DNA of 64,000 nucleotides from Salipiger abyssi (GTDB lineage: Bacteria > Pseudomonadota > Alphaproteobacteria > Rhodobacterales > Rhodobacteraceae). Each line of letters starts with the position of its first letter. Positions within the stretch are counted from its first letter, which is position 1. Under the pieces are notes generated by a model. The model did no database searches, was not told the origin of the DNA, and saw nothing but the letters and a program-made list of their open reading frames with translations. Where the stretch lies: positions 1,116,001 through 1,180,000 of the forward strand of contig NZ_CP015093.1 of assembly GCF_001975705.1 (NCBI RefSeq). The letters are read 5' to 3'. The position numbers were made by a program, and so were the translations under genes. Shown piece by piece: positions 44,920 to 52,479 of the stretch.

Positions 44920-45246
44920 ATGAAGAACTATATTCAAGCGGGCAACGTGATCACCTTCACCGCTGCCGCGACCACCGCCGCCGGGCAGGGCGTCCTGCAA
45001 GGCGCGCTCTTCGGGGTCGCCGCCACCGACGCGGCATCGGGTGAAGAGTTCGAGGCCGCAGTGACCGGTGTCTTCGAGCTGCCCAAAGCCGCAGGCGCGC
45101 TGACCAAGGGCCAGAAGGTCTATTGGAGCAGCGCAAATGCCAACGTCACGGCCACCGCGACCGGCAACACGCTGATCGGCGCCGTCATCGAGGCGGCGGC
45201 AGACGCCGCATCGCTGGCCAAAGTCCGGCTGAACGGGACCGTCTGA
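44920..45246 (+). CDS. DUF2190 family phage protein
   Basis: A 108-aa protein beginning MKNYIQAGNVITFTAAATTAAGQGVLQGALFGVA, the standard opening of DUF2190 (RecA/RadA-like old name), a family found in head modules and thought to be a capsid decoration or fibre-like protein. The C-terminal ANVTATATGNTLIGAVIEAAADAASLAKVRLNGTV is also typical. One base separates it from gpW. In complete phages tail genes usually follow this gene; here the recombination genes come next. Confidence 0.85.
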   Translation: MKNYIQAGNVITFTAAATTAAGQGVLQGALFGVAATDAASGEEFEAAVTGVFELPKAAGALTKGQKVYWSSANANVTATATGNTLIGAVIEAAADAASLAKVRLNGTV

Positions 45247-45250
45247 CGAC

Positions 45251-45604
45251 ATGACCACCCGCCCCGCGCTTCTCCCCGACTACACCACCCCCGCAAAACT
45301 TGCGGAGCATTTTGGTGTGTCAGAGAGAACGCTGCGGGAAAAGCTGCGCGAGATCGGCGCATTTGCCATGCTGGGCCGGACTGTGGTGCTCTTCCCTGAG
45401 CACGTCGAAGCTCTCAAGGAGGCAATGAAATGTCGCTCAAACTATTCCGGAGAAACGGCGTCTGGTATTTCCGAGGGACCGTTGCCGGAAGGAAGTTTTA
45501 CCAGTCTGCAAAAACGACTGACCGAAAAATCGCGGAACGGATCAAAGCGGAAACCGAAGCCAAAGCGTGGCAACGTCGTTTCGATGGACCCGGGGCGGGG
45601 TTGA
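45251..45604 (+). CDS. Helix-turn-helix protein, possible excisionase/AlpA-like
   Basis: A 117-aa protein. Residues about 10-57 (YTTPAKLAEHFGVSERTLREKLREIGAFAMLGRTVVLFPEHVEAL) form a MerR/excisionase-type HTH. The C-terminal half is basic and low-complexity (KSRNGSKRKPKPKRGNVV). It overlaps the integrase by 175 bp in another frame, so its tail may be constrained by, or simply result from, the integrase sequence. Such a small HTH protein in front of int is typical of the directionality factor or AlpA-like activator of phages and PICIs. Confidence 0.75.
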   Translation: MTTRPALLPDYTTPAKLAEHFGVSERTLREKLREIGAFAMLGRTVVLFPEHVEALKEAMKCRSNYSGETASGISEGPLPEGSFTSLQKRLTEKSRNGSKRKPKPKRGNVVSMDPGRG

Positions 45605-46458
45605 CCATGGCCCAGGTATTCACGGCCTATCTGGATGCGGACAAGCCCGAGCGGTTCCTCCTCAAGCTGGCGGAACACTGGAAAGATACACTGGTGGAAG
45701 ACGTGACGCCCGAGCTGATCCGGCAGGCAGCGAAAAGGATCTATCCTCACGCCAACGAGCCGACATGGAACCGGCAGGTTATCAAACCGACGCAGGCAGC
45801 AATCAACCATGCGGCGGGGCTCGGCTGGTGCCAACGCATTTCGGTGAAACGCTATGCCGAAAACCCCGAGGTGAAGACGCCAGCGACCGTGAAATGGGTC
45901 CGCGCCTTCGCGTCACAGGCCGAGACGGATGGATTGCCGCATCTGGGAGCGCTCTGCCTCTTCATGTTTGGCACGGCGGCACGAGTCGGCGAGGCCTGCA
46001 ACCTGACCTGGCGCCATGTCGATCTGGGCGCGGCCAAGGCGGAGCTGCATCTGTTCAAGCCGACTCCGTGGAAGCGTGTCGCACATCTGCCTCCCGAGGT
46101 CGTGGCTGCGCTGGCGAACATTCCCAGCAATCGCAATCCGGATGAGCTGGTATTCGGCTATGCCGGAAGGGGCAGCGTCCGGGGGCCGTGGAACAACGTG
46201 TGCAAGCGCGCCGAGATCGAGCGCTTGACCCCGCATTGCTGCCGGCATGGGTTCGCCACATCGATGCTGCAAGCGGGTGTCGATGTGAAAACCGTTGCCG
46301 AGCGTGGCGGCTGGAAGGACGCAACCACGGTGCTGCGCACATACGCTCATGCGATGAAAGACCCGAGCGTCACCAATGTGCTTTTTGGCGCAAAATCGGT
46401 GCAAAGCGAAAGCAAATCCACCTTAACCATCAGAAACAAAAGGATAAAACAGAAATGA
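45430..46458 (+). CDS. int: Tyrosine recombinase / site-specific integrase
   Basis: A 342-aa integrase. An N-terminal basic arm-type segment (LKLFRRNGVWYFRGTVAGRKFYQSAKTTDRK) precedes a core-binding domain (about 58-145) and a catalytic domain with Arg185 (TAARVGEACNLTW), His269/Arg272 (HCCRHGF), Trp295 in the usual His/Trp position and nucleophile Tyr305 (LRTYAHAM). A strong AAGGAGG lies 8-13 nt before the ATG at 45430. The stop is 5 bp from the right attachment repeat, the usual position of int beside attR. All catalytic residues are present, so the element may be mobile. Confidence 0.94.
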   Translation: MSLKLFRRNGVWYFRGTVAGRKFYQSAKTTDRKIAERIKAETEAKAWQRRFDGPGAGLTMAQVFTAYLDADKPERFLLKLAEHWKDTLVEDVTPELIRQAAKRIYPHANEPTWNRQVIKPTQAAINHAAGLGWCQRISVKRYAENPEVKTPATVKWVRAFASQAETDGLPHLGALCLFMFGTAARVGEACNLTWRHVDLGAAKAELHLFKPTPWKRVAHLPPEVVAALANIPSNRNPDELVFGYAGRGSVRGPWNNVCKRAEIERLTPHCCRHGFATSMLQAGVDVKTVAERGGWKDATTVLRTYAHAMKDPSVTNVLFGAKSVQSESKSTLTIRNKRIKQK

Positions 46459-46462
46459 CAGC

Positions 46463-46486
46463 GCCCCTCGTTGGGAGGGGTGTCCC
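46463..46486. repeat. Right attachment repeat (attR core)
   Basis: A 24-bp copy of the repeat at 36039-36063 with one G fewer in the loop, so the CCCCTC/GAGGGG stem (46464-46469 with 46475-46480) is kept. Imperfect similarity extends to 46523. Outward lies host sequence to the polymerase gene; about 190 bp there contain no convincing gene, only a 12-bp palindrome CGTGGCGCCACG near 46541-46552. Confidence 0.75.
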
Positions 46487-46711
46487 ACCGACGGAGGTAC
46501 GCCCAGCCCGGAGAAAAAGCAAGCCTCCTGTACGCCAAGGCCGTGGCGCCACGTTTCGCAGGGCAGCAAAAGGCCGGAACTCGCAATCATGACGGCGCGA
46601 TGGGCGCAGGGTTGGCCCTATGAAAACAAGGGAAAGATCGCCCGGAATGGCGCAAGCGACGCACGCCCAGCGGGACGCAATCGGCCCTGCCCGATCCGGG
46701 GCACGCGGGCC

Positions 46712-48031
46712 TCAGGCGGGGCCGGCGCTCGGCATTTTCGCCGATTCGGTGGAGGTCCGGGGCTGTTTCTCACCACTGCGCGCGCATTCGCGGGCATGGA
46801 TGCCGAGCATCATCAGCGCCGGCCAGAGCAGATAGGCCTCGATCTCGATATTCTCGCCGAAGGACAGCAGCACCAGCACCATGCAGAGCCCCAGCGGCAG
46901 CCGTCCGCGCGCGCTCTGAGCCGCGTCCTTCATCGCGAGCCCGATCTGCCAGATCAGCGGCACGGCAAAGGCCAGCAGCCCCACCAGCCCCTTGACGAAG
47001 AGCAGGCCGAACCAGGTGTGGTGGCTGCCGATGGGCATGTATTCCACCAGATGCGGGCCGGGTTGCACGGTGCCGTGGCCGAACCAGACCGCCTCTTCCT
47101 GCCAGCGCTCATGGGCGATGCGTTGCAGCGTGGCGCGCACGCGGGTGCTGTCGGCACGGGCGGATTTGAAGCCGTCAATGCCGGCGCCGATGGTCCGGGC
47201 CAGCCACGGCCCGGTGATCGCCAGCGAGGCGGTGAGCCCGGCCAGCACCGCCCAGGCCCAGCTGCGCAGCACCAGCGGCATCATCCGCGGCCCGATCGTG
47301 CAGGCAACGAGCCCCACGAGCCCCATCCGCGATTTCGACGCGAGGATCATCAGCGTGCCGGCGGCGATGCCCGCCGCGCGCCAGCGGTTTTCCTTCTCCT
47401 CCAGCGCGAACAGCACCATCGTCACCCCCAGCAGTGCCGCAAAGGGCGACCAGGGCGCATAGAACTGCCAGCGCGGTGTCCAGGAGGCGGGATCGTAGGT
47501 GAAGAAATACACCGAGAAATATTCCGGCCCCGGCCCGCCCACCGCCTTGAGCGGCGAGGTCCAGATGCGCTCGGGCAGGCCGATATAGGGCGCGATGAGC
47601 AGCGCGGGGGCGATGCAGAGGGTCCAGAACCCCAGCCGGCATTGCGCCCGGATCAGCACCTCTCGCCGCACCGGCAGGATCGCCCCCGCCAGCGGGAAGA
47701 GCGCCAGCAGCGCCCAGCCCTTGGCCCAGCCGATGGAGGATTTGATCGTCTGCTTGAGCCCGAGATCCCAGTTCAGATGACCGGCCCAGAGCGCCACCAG
47801 CATGACCAGCATGCCGAGCATCCAGGCCCAGATCACCGGCGGCACCGTCCCGGTGGCGCGCAGATCGTCGCGGATCGCCGGCCCGAGATAGAGCGACAGC
47901 ACCACCAGCCCCGCCAGCAGCCAGGCCAGCACCGGCCCGACCACGTAAAGCGCGCCGATGCCGTAGAAGGGCCAGGTCCAGAGGATCGTCTTCCAGACCA
48001 TGGATTCGGCCGGGCTCTGCGGCGCGATCAT
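46712..48031 (-). CDS. O-antigen ligase/polymerase-like membrane protein (Wzy/ExoQ type)
   Basis: A 439-aa protein with about 11 membrane segments. A large periplasmic loop (about residues 300-345, SARADSTRVRATLQRIAHERWQEEAVWFGHGTVQPGPHLVEYMPIGSHHTWFGLLF) is characteristic of the Wzy_C/O-antigen ligase family, including the HHTWFGLL-type segment. It likely polymerises the exopolysaccharide repeat unit at the periplasmic face. It overlaps the Wzz-like gene by 4 bp (48028-48031). It is the first host gene right of the integrated element. Confidence 0.85.
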   Translation of the reverse strand: MIAPQSPAESMVWKTILWTWPFYGIGALYVVGPVLAWLLAGLVVLSLYLGPAIRDDLRATGTVPPVIWAWMLGMLVMLVALWAGHLNWDLGLKQTIKSSIGWAKGWALLALFPLAGAILPVRREVLIRAQCRLGFWTLCIAPALLIAPYIGLPERIWTSPLKAVGGPGPEYFSVYFFTYDPASWTPRWQFYAPWSPFAALLGVTMVLFALEEKENRWRAAGIAAGTLMILASKSRMGLVGLVACTIGPRMMPLVLRSWAWAVLAGLTASLAITGPWLARTIGAGIDGFKSARADSTRVRATLQRIAHERWQEEAVWFGHGTVQPGPHLVEYMPIGSHHTWFGLLFVKGLVGLLAFAVPLIWQIGLAMKDAAQSARGRLPLGLCMVLVLLSFGENIEIEAYLLWPALMMLGIHARECARSGEKQPRTSTESAKMPSAGPA

Positions 48032-49470
48032 GCCATACGCCCTTTCTCGGAGAGCAGACGCTCGATCAGCGCGCGGCGGATCCAGCCCAGCGACAGGGCG
48101 AAGAACAGCAGGAAACTGGCGGCGCCACCGGCGGCAATGGCGAGCTTCTTGCGCGGAGAGGTCGGGCTGTCGGGCAGGGTCGGGTCTTCGAGCACCTGTA
48201 CCAGCGGATAGGAGGCGTAGATATCGGCCTTGCTCGACTGCGCCCGCGCGATGGCGGAGGCAAAGACCGCTTCGGCGACGTTGAAATCCCGTTGCAGGTC
48301 TTCCAGCCGCGCTGCGAGCGGCGCCAGACGCTCCAGCCGCCCGGTCTGAATGCTGAGCAGCGCGCGTAGCTCCGCCAGTTCGGCCTCAAGCCCCGCACGT
48401 TCCGATTCCTGGCGCACCAGCTCGGTCAGCAGCGCCGCGCGGGCCCCGTCGGAGGAGCGTTCCAGCGCGCCGGACAGGCCGGTCAGCGCCGTGGCTCGGG
48501 CCTCGGCCTTGTCGCGGGCGGAGGCCATGGCAGAGGACGCCTTGACCACCTCCGGGTGACGCGCGCCATAGCTCGCGCGCGCCTCGGCCAGATCGCTGGC
48601 GGCCAGCGCCATCGCCTCGATCAGCGCGATATAGGCGGTGTCGCCATTGAGCCGCAGGATGCGGGCGGCGGTCTCGGAATCGGTCCCGAGCCGCGCCTCC
48701 AGCCCACGCACGGTGGCGAGCTTGCGCTCGTATTCGGCGGCGGCGGTGTCGATGCGACCGCGCAGGTCGTCGGCCTCGTCGAGCTGGCGGTTGTATTGCG
48801 CGACCGAATGCAGCCCGCTCTCGTCGCGCAGCCGCGAGATCTCGCTCCGCGTCGCGGCGACCGAGTCGCGATACTCCCGGATCGCATCCAGGCCGCCGGT
48901 CTGGCGGCTCTCCAGCTCGTCGCCGCGCAGCCGGTCGATCTCGACGAAAAATGCTTCGAGCAGCGCGGCGTTGCGCGCCTGCGCGGCATCGGGATCGGGC
49001 CCGGTGATCTTCACATGCATGAAGGCGGTCTGGTCCACGAGCTGGACCTGCGGCTTGCCGAAGGCCTTGGCGTCGATGTCCAGACGCCGCGCCGCATCCT
49101 TCAGCACGCGGTCGGCGGCGAGCAAGCGCTTGTAGGTCTCGGTCGGGCTGATGGAATTGCTGGAAAAGGCCGAGTTGGCATGGCTCGACGCCTGCCCGAT
49201 CTCGGCGAGGTTCACCGAAGAGGCAGAGCCAGAGCCCGGCAGGATCAGCGACATATGGCTGGCAAAGACCGGCGCGGCGGTCTTGAGATAGCCGGTGATC
49301 GGCGCCCAGATCCCGGCCAGGCCCAGCGCGCAGATCCAGACATAGCGCGGCAGGCGGCGGCGGTCGGTCACCGACCCGCCGATCAGCGCACGCCGCAGAA
49401 AGCGGCGGCGTTTCCCGGGCGTTGCCTTGGCGGCGGGCAGCTCTGTGGTGGCGGTGTCTTGCAGGGTCAT
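48028..49470 (-). CDS. Wzz/GumC-type polysaccharide chain-length and export protein
   Basis: A 480-aa inner-membrane protein. One membrane helix near residues 42-62 (YVWICALGLAGIWAPITGYL) and one near 440-465 (KLAIAAGGAASFLLFFALSLGWI) flank a long periplasmic coiled-coil domain (about 120-420, e.g. EAELAELRALLSIQTGRLERLAPLAARLEDLQRDFNVAEAVF). Proline/serine-containing sequence near the second helix (LPDSPTSPRKK) is typical of the GumC/PCP-2a group. No tyrosine kinase domain is fused and no separate Wzc-type kinase gene is in the window. It is cotranscribed with the polymerase. Confidence 0.87.
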   Translation of the reverse strand: MTLQDTATTELPAAKATPGKRRRFLRRALIGGSVTDRRRLPRYVWICALGLAGIWAPITGYLKTAAPVFASHMSLILPGSGSASSVNLAEIGQASSHANSAFSSNSISPTETYKRLLAADRVLKDAARRLDIDAKAFGKPQVQLVDQTAFMHVKITGPDPDAAQARNAALLEAFFVEIDRLRGDELESRQTGGLDAIREYRDSVAATRSEISRLRDESGLHSVAQYNRQLDEADDLRGRIDTAAAEYERKLATVRGLEARLGTDSETAARILRLNGDTAYIALIEAMALAASDLAEARASYGARHPEVVKASSAMASARDKAEARATALTGLSGALERSSDGARAALLTELVRQESERAGLEAELAELRALLSIQTGRLERLAPLAARLEDLQRDFNVAEAVFASAIARAQSSKADIYASYPLVQVLEDPTLPDSPTSPRKKLAIAAGGAASFLLFFALSLGWIRRALIERLLSEKGRMA

Positions 49471-49561
49471 CGGCGGGTCTCCTTCGCCGCCGAAACTACC
49501 CTGCCTTGTGGTCGCGCGCTCTCGCGCAACAGTGGGGAGAAAGGAGGCGTTTACCCCGCCG

Positions 49562-49579
49562 CCTATCCTTTTGGGTATG
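49562..49579. promoter_or_regulatory. Palindromic site A (CCTATCC-N4-GGGTATG), upstream of the wzz-like gene
   Basis: The least symmetric of four related 7-4-7 palindromes in this locus. It lies 92 bp upstream of the wzz-like start and just beyond the stop of the response regulator gene. The left half is a perfect CCTATCC; the right half matches at five of seven positions. Confidence 0.45.
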
Positions 49580-49582
49580 CGC

Positions 49583-50197
49583 TCAGAACAGCCCCGCGTC
49601 GCGCGCCACGATGGCCGCCTGGGTGCGGTTGTTGACCTCGAGCTTGCGATAGAGCGTCTTCATATGCAGCTTGATCGTCGGCTCGGTGAGATCGAGATCG
49701 CGGGCGATCTCCTTGTTCGATTTGCCCTCGGTGAGCCCCTCCAGCACCTCCATCTCGCGCTTGGTCAGGCGCTCTGCCATGGGGTGGGTCCTGGTCTCTT
49801 CCGGAGCGGTCATAAAGCCGATGGGAGCGTATTGCTCGCCCATGGCCATGAACTTCACCGCGTTGACCAGCGATTTCGCCGGCAGGGTCTTGGGGATGAA
49901 GCCGGCGGCACCCAGGCTCAGCGCCTGCTCCGCCACTTCGCGCGTGGCCTGGCCTGAGATCAGCGCCACGCGCTGGCCGCCCTTCATGCCGATCGCCTCG
50001 GTGAGACTGTCCAGACCGTTCATGCCGGGCATCTTGTAATCCAGCAACACCAGGTTGTACGCCTCGTCCTCGCGGATGCGCTCGCAGGCCTCGTCAAAGC
50101 TTGCCGCGCTGCCCAGCTCGATATCGTCCTCGGCGCCCAGAAACGCGATCAGCGTGTCCCGCAGCAGGTCGTGGTCGTCGGCAATCAGCACTCTCAT
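49583..50197 (-). CDS. LuxR/NarL-type response regulator
   Basis: A 204-aa two-component regulator. The receiver domain (1-120) carries the acidic pocket IADDHD and phospho-acceptor Asp53 in LLDYKMPG, with Lys in FIPKTLPAK. The LuxR-type HTH (about 140-200) reads LTKREMEVLEGLTEGKSNKEIARDLDLTEPTIKLHMKTLYRKL. The start at 50197 has AAAGGATC upstream and begins the receiver fold; an in-frame ATG at 50272 is less likely. It is a plausible partner of the nearby hybrid kinase via that protein's Hpt domain, and a plausible binder of the four palindromes of the locus. Confidence 0.93.
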   Translation of the reverse strand: MRVLIADDHDLLRDTLIAFLGAEDDIELGSAASFDEACERIREDEAYNLVLLDYKMPGMNGLDSLTEAIGMKGGQRVALISGQATREVAEQALSLGAAGFIPKTLPAKSLVNAVKFMAMGEQYAPIGFMTAPEETRTHPMAERLTKREMEVLEGLTEGKSNKEIARDLDLTEPTIKLHMKTLYRKLEVNNRTQAAIVARDAGLF

Positions 50198-50298
50198 CTG
50201 GCGCGATCCTTTCTTGAACTGGTCGGCAAGGCTACCGCCGGTCTCTGACCATTTTAAGGCATTGCTAACCAAGTGTAACCGAGAACCCGGCTAGGGCC

Positions 50299-50316
50299 TA
50301 TATCCCTTCGGATAGG
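50299..50316. promoter_or_regulatory. Palindromic site B (TATATCC-N4-GGATAGG), between RR and WecG-PGT genes
   Basis: The right half is a perfect GGATAGG; the left half TATATCC matches CCTATCC at five positions. The site lies in the 284-bp divergent gap, 102 bp from the response regulator start and 166 bp from the WecG-PGT start, so it could control either or both. Confidence 0.5.
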
Positions 50317-50481
50317 CGCTGCGCCGCCCGCATGGTTAACCGCAGCTTTCGGAGCGCGCGGGGCGCCGCCGCGTCCGGGCGGTCGCGAATGCGTGCCGCG
50401 CCCATCCCGGCGCGAAATTGCGGGAATCGGGGGCGGCGGCGCACGGATAGGGCGAGTTCAACACCTGCCCTGGAGCCCCCG

Positions 50482-51858
50482 ATGAAACATCAGCCGACCC
50501 TCGCCTTCCGTGACGCAACCCTTGCCGCCGATCTGCCGAAACGCCCGATCCTCGGGCTGCCCGTGGTCAATGCCACCACCGAAGCGACCGTAAACGCCCT
50601 GCTCTCGGGCGCGGCGCGCAGCGTGTTTTTCCTCAATGCCCATTGCGCCAATCTGCGTGCCGGCAACCGCGAGTATGCCGATGCCCTCACCCGCGCCGAT
50701 ATGGTGCTGCCCGACGGCATCGGGGTCGAGCTGGCCGCGCGCATGACCGGCGGCGGGCTCACCGAGAATCTCAACGGCACCGATTTCACCCCCGCCCTTC
50801 TGACAGAGGCGGCGCGGCGCGGTCTGTCGGTCTTTCTCTTCGGCGCGCAGCCCGGCACCGCCGAAAAGGCCGCACTGACGCTCGCCGCAAAGATCCCCGG
50901 CCTGCGCATCACCGGCACGCTCGACGGCTATGACGGCGCCGCCGACCCCGAAGCGGCCATCGCGCGAATCAACACCTCCGGCGCCGATATCCTGCTGGTC
51001 GCCATGGGCGTGCCGATGCAGGAGCTGTGGATCGACCGCCACCTGCCCGAGCTGCGCCCCCGGCTGGTGCTGGGCGTCGGCGCGCTCTTCGATTTCCTCG
51101 CCGGCAATGTCCGCCGCGCGCCCGTCGCCGTGCGCAAGGCAAAGCTGGAGTGGGGCTGGCGACTGATGCAGGAGCCGCGCCGGCTGGCCAAGCGCTACCT
51201 GATCGGCAACGGCACCTTCCTCGCCCGCGCCTCGCTCCATGCGCTGCACGTCGCCGGGCGCGAGGCGGTGGCGAAACGCGCGCTCGACATGGCGCTGAGC
51301 GCCACGCTGCTCGTTGTCCTGGCACCGGTTCTGCTGCTTGTGGCGGCGCTGATCCGGCTGGAAAGCAAGGGCCCCGCGCTCTTCCATCAGCAGCGCGTCG
51401 GGCGCGACGGGCGCCCCTTCACCATCCTCAAGTTCCGCACCATGCATACCGATGCCGAGGCACGGCTGGCGGCGATCCGGGCGCAATCCGACCGGCAGGG
51501 TATCTGCTTCAAGTCGCGCCACGATCCGCGCGTGACGCGGGTGGGCCGGTTCCTGCGCCGCTATTCGGTGGATGAGCTGCCGCAGATCCTCAACGTCTTC
51601 AAGGGCGACATGTCGCTGGTCGGCCCGCGCCCGGCGCTGCCCTCCGAGGTCGCGGCCTATCCCGCCGCCGCGCTGGAGCGGCTGAAGGCGCGGCCCGGCA
51701 TCACCGGGCTCTGGCAGGTCTCCGGGCGCGCCGATATCGGCTTCGACAAGATGGTCGACATGGATGTGGCCTATGTCCGCTCGCGCAGCGTGCTGCTCGA
51801 CCTGATGCTGCTGGCGCTGACCGCGCGGGCGGTGCTGTCGGGGCGCGGCGCCTACTAG
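50482..51858 (+). CDS. WecG/TagA glycosyltransferase fused to undecaprenyl-phosphate sugar phosphotransferase
   Basis: A 458-aa two-domain enzyme. Residues about 20-240 are a WecG/TagA/CpsF (GT26) domain: FFLNAHCANLRAGNREYADALTRADMVLPDGIGVELAARM and VAMGVPMQELWIDRHL. Residues about 265-458 are a bacterial sugar transferase (WcaJ/PglC-like phosphoglycosyltransferase): ALDMALSATLLVVLAPVLLLVAALIRLESKGPALFHQQRVGRDG, LKFRTMHTDAEARL, SVDELPQILNVFKGDMSLVGPRP, LKARPGITGLWQVSGR. The second domain would load the first sugar phosphate on undecaprenyl phosphate and the first domain add the next sugar. The start at 50482 is the Met before the GT26 sequence, with TGGAG upstream. Confidence 0.92.
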   Translation: MKHQPTLAFRDATLAADLPKRPILGLPVVNATTEATVNALLSGAARSVFFLNAHCANLRAGNREYADALTRADMVLPDGIGVELAARMTGGGLTENLNGTDFTPALLTEAARRGLSVFLFGAQPGTAEKAALTLAAKIPGLRITGTLDGYDGAADPEAAIARINTSGADILLVAMGVPMQELWIDRHLPELRPRLVLGVGALFDFLAGNVRRAPVAVRKAKLEWGWRLMQEPRRLAKRYLIGNGTFLARASLHALHVAGREAVAKRALDMALSATLLVVLAPVLLLVAALIRLESKGPALFHQQRVGRDGRPFTILKFRTMHTDAEARLAAIRAQSDRQGICFKSRHDPRVTRVGRFLRRYSVDELPQILNVFKGDMSLVGPRPALPSEVAAYPAAALERLKARPGITGLWQVSGRADIGFDKMVDMDVAYVRSRSVLLDLMLLALTARAVLSGRGAY

Positions 51859-51870
51859 CGCGACGGGACA

Positions 51871-51896
51871 GGCACCTATCCCAACGGATAGGTGCC
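51871..51896. promoter_or_regulatory. Palindromic site C, perfect 11-bp arms around CAAC
   Basis: The central CCTATCC-CAAC-GGATAGG (51875-51892) is the best example of the four-site motif; symmetry extends to GGCACCTATCC/GGATAGGTGCC. It lies 13 bp after the WecG-PGT stop and 74 bp before the next start. As a perfect hairpin it might also act as a terminator, but no T-run follows, and the shared core with the other three sites favours protein binding. Confidence 0.55.
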
Positions 51897-51969
51897 CGAT
51901 CCTGATGTCCGGCTGCTTTTTGCCCCGCAACGTGGCAGTTTATCCCTAACACAATATGAGGCCCGACCC

Positions 51970-52479
51970 ATGCTCTTCCCCCGCCTTGCGACCGCCGCTC
52001 TTGCGACCGCGCTTTTCGCGCTGCCCGCCGGGGCCGAAACTCTGCCCATGCCCACCGGGCCGGTGATCCTGACGATCTCCGGCGAGATCGAGAACACCAA
52101 TGGCGACGGCACCGCCGCCTTCGACCTAGACATGCTGCGCGCCCTGGGCGAGAGCGAGATCGTCACCGAAACCATCTGGACGCCCGCCACCCACACCTTC
52201 ACCGGCGTCCGGCTCAAGACCCTGCTCGACCATGTCGGCGCCGAGGGCGACGAGATCACCGCCATGGCGATCAACGATTACGGCGTGACGATCCCCGTGG
52301 AGGATGCGACCGAGACCGGCCCCATCGTCGCATACGAGATGGACGGTGCGCAGATGTCGCGGCGCGACAAGGGCCCGCTCTGGGTGATCTACCCGTTCTC
52401 CTCTTCGAGTGACTACCGCACCGAAGTGATCTATTCCCGGAGCATATGGCAACTCGACCGGATGACGATCGAAGAATGA
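51970..52479 (+). CDS. Periplasmic protein with oxidoreductase molybdopterin-binding fold, lacking cysteine
   Basis: A 169-aa secreted protein with a cleavable signal peptide (MLFPRLATAALATALFALPAGAE, about 1-23). The remainder (ILTISGEIENTN..., FTGVRLKTLLDHVGAEGDEITAMAINDYGVTIPVED, GPLWVIYPF) follows the small Moco-binding oxidoreductase fold seen in YedY/sulfite oxidase relatives. It contains no cysteine at all, so the metal-ligating Cys of true Moco enzymes is missing. It is coupled to the hybrid kinase by a 4-bp overlap, suggesting a periplasmic sensing accessory rather than an enzyme. The start at 51970 opens the signal peptide. Confidence 0.75.
   Translation: MLFPRLATAALATALFALPAGAETLPMPTGPVILTISGEIENTNGDGTAAFDLDMLRALGESEIVTETIWTPATHTFTGVRLKTLLDHVGAEGDEITAMAINDYGVTIPVEDATETGPIVAYEMDGAQMSRRDKGPLWVIYPFSSSSDYRTEVIYSRSIWQLDRMTIEE

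Larger units (their letters stand above)
36039..46486. mobile_element. Integrated phage-derived element, tail-less: cf-PICI-like satellite or reduced prophage
   Basis: A 10.4-kb element between near-identical 24/25-bp repeats. Its left end holds two small genes and a structured gene-free region. Then come terminase small and large subunits, a minus-strand XRE/membrane protein pair, three small genes, portal, protease-capsid fusion, gpW, DUF2190, an HTH gene and a tyrosine integrase that stops 5 bp before the right repeat. All head genes read as intact. No tail, baseplate, lysis or recognisable replication gene exists. That composition matches capsid-forming phage-inducible chromosomal islands, which use a helper phage's tails. 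A prophage that lost its tail module is the main alternative. Confidence 0.8.

Noticed and set aside
46589..48211. Plus-strand frame opposite the polymerase gene just right of attR
   Set aside because: Histidine/arginine/glutamine-rich shadow of the minus-strand membrane protein; no start signal and no family features.
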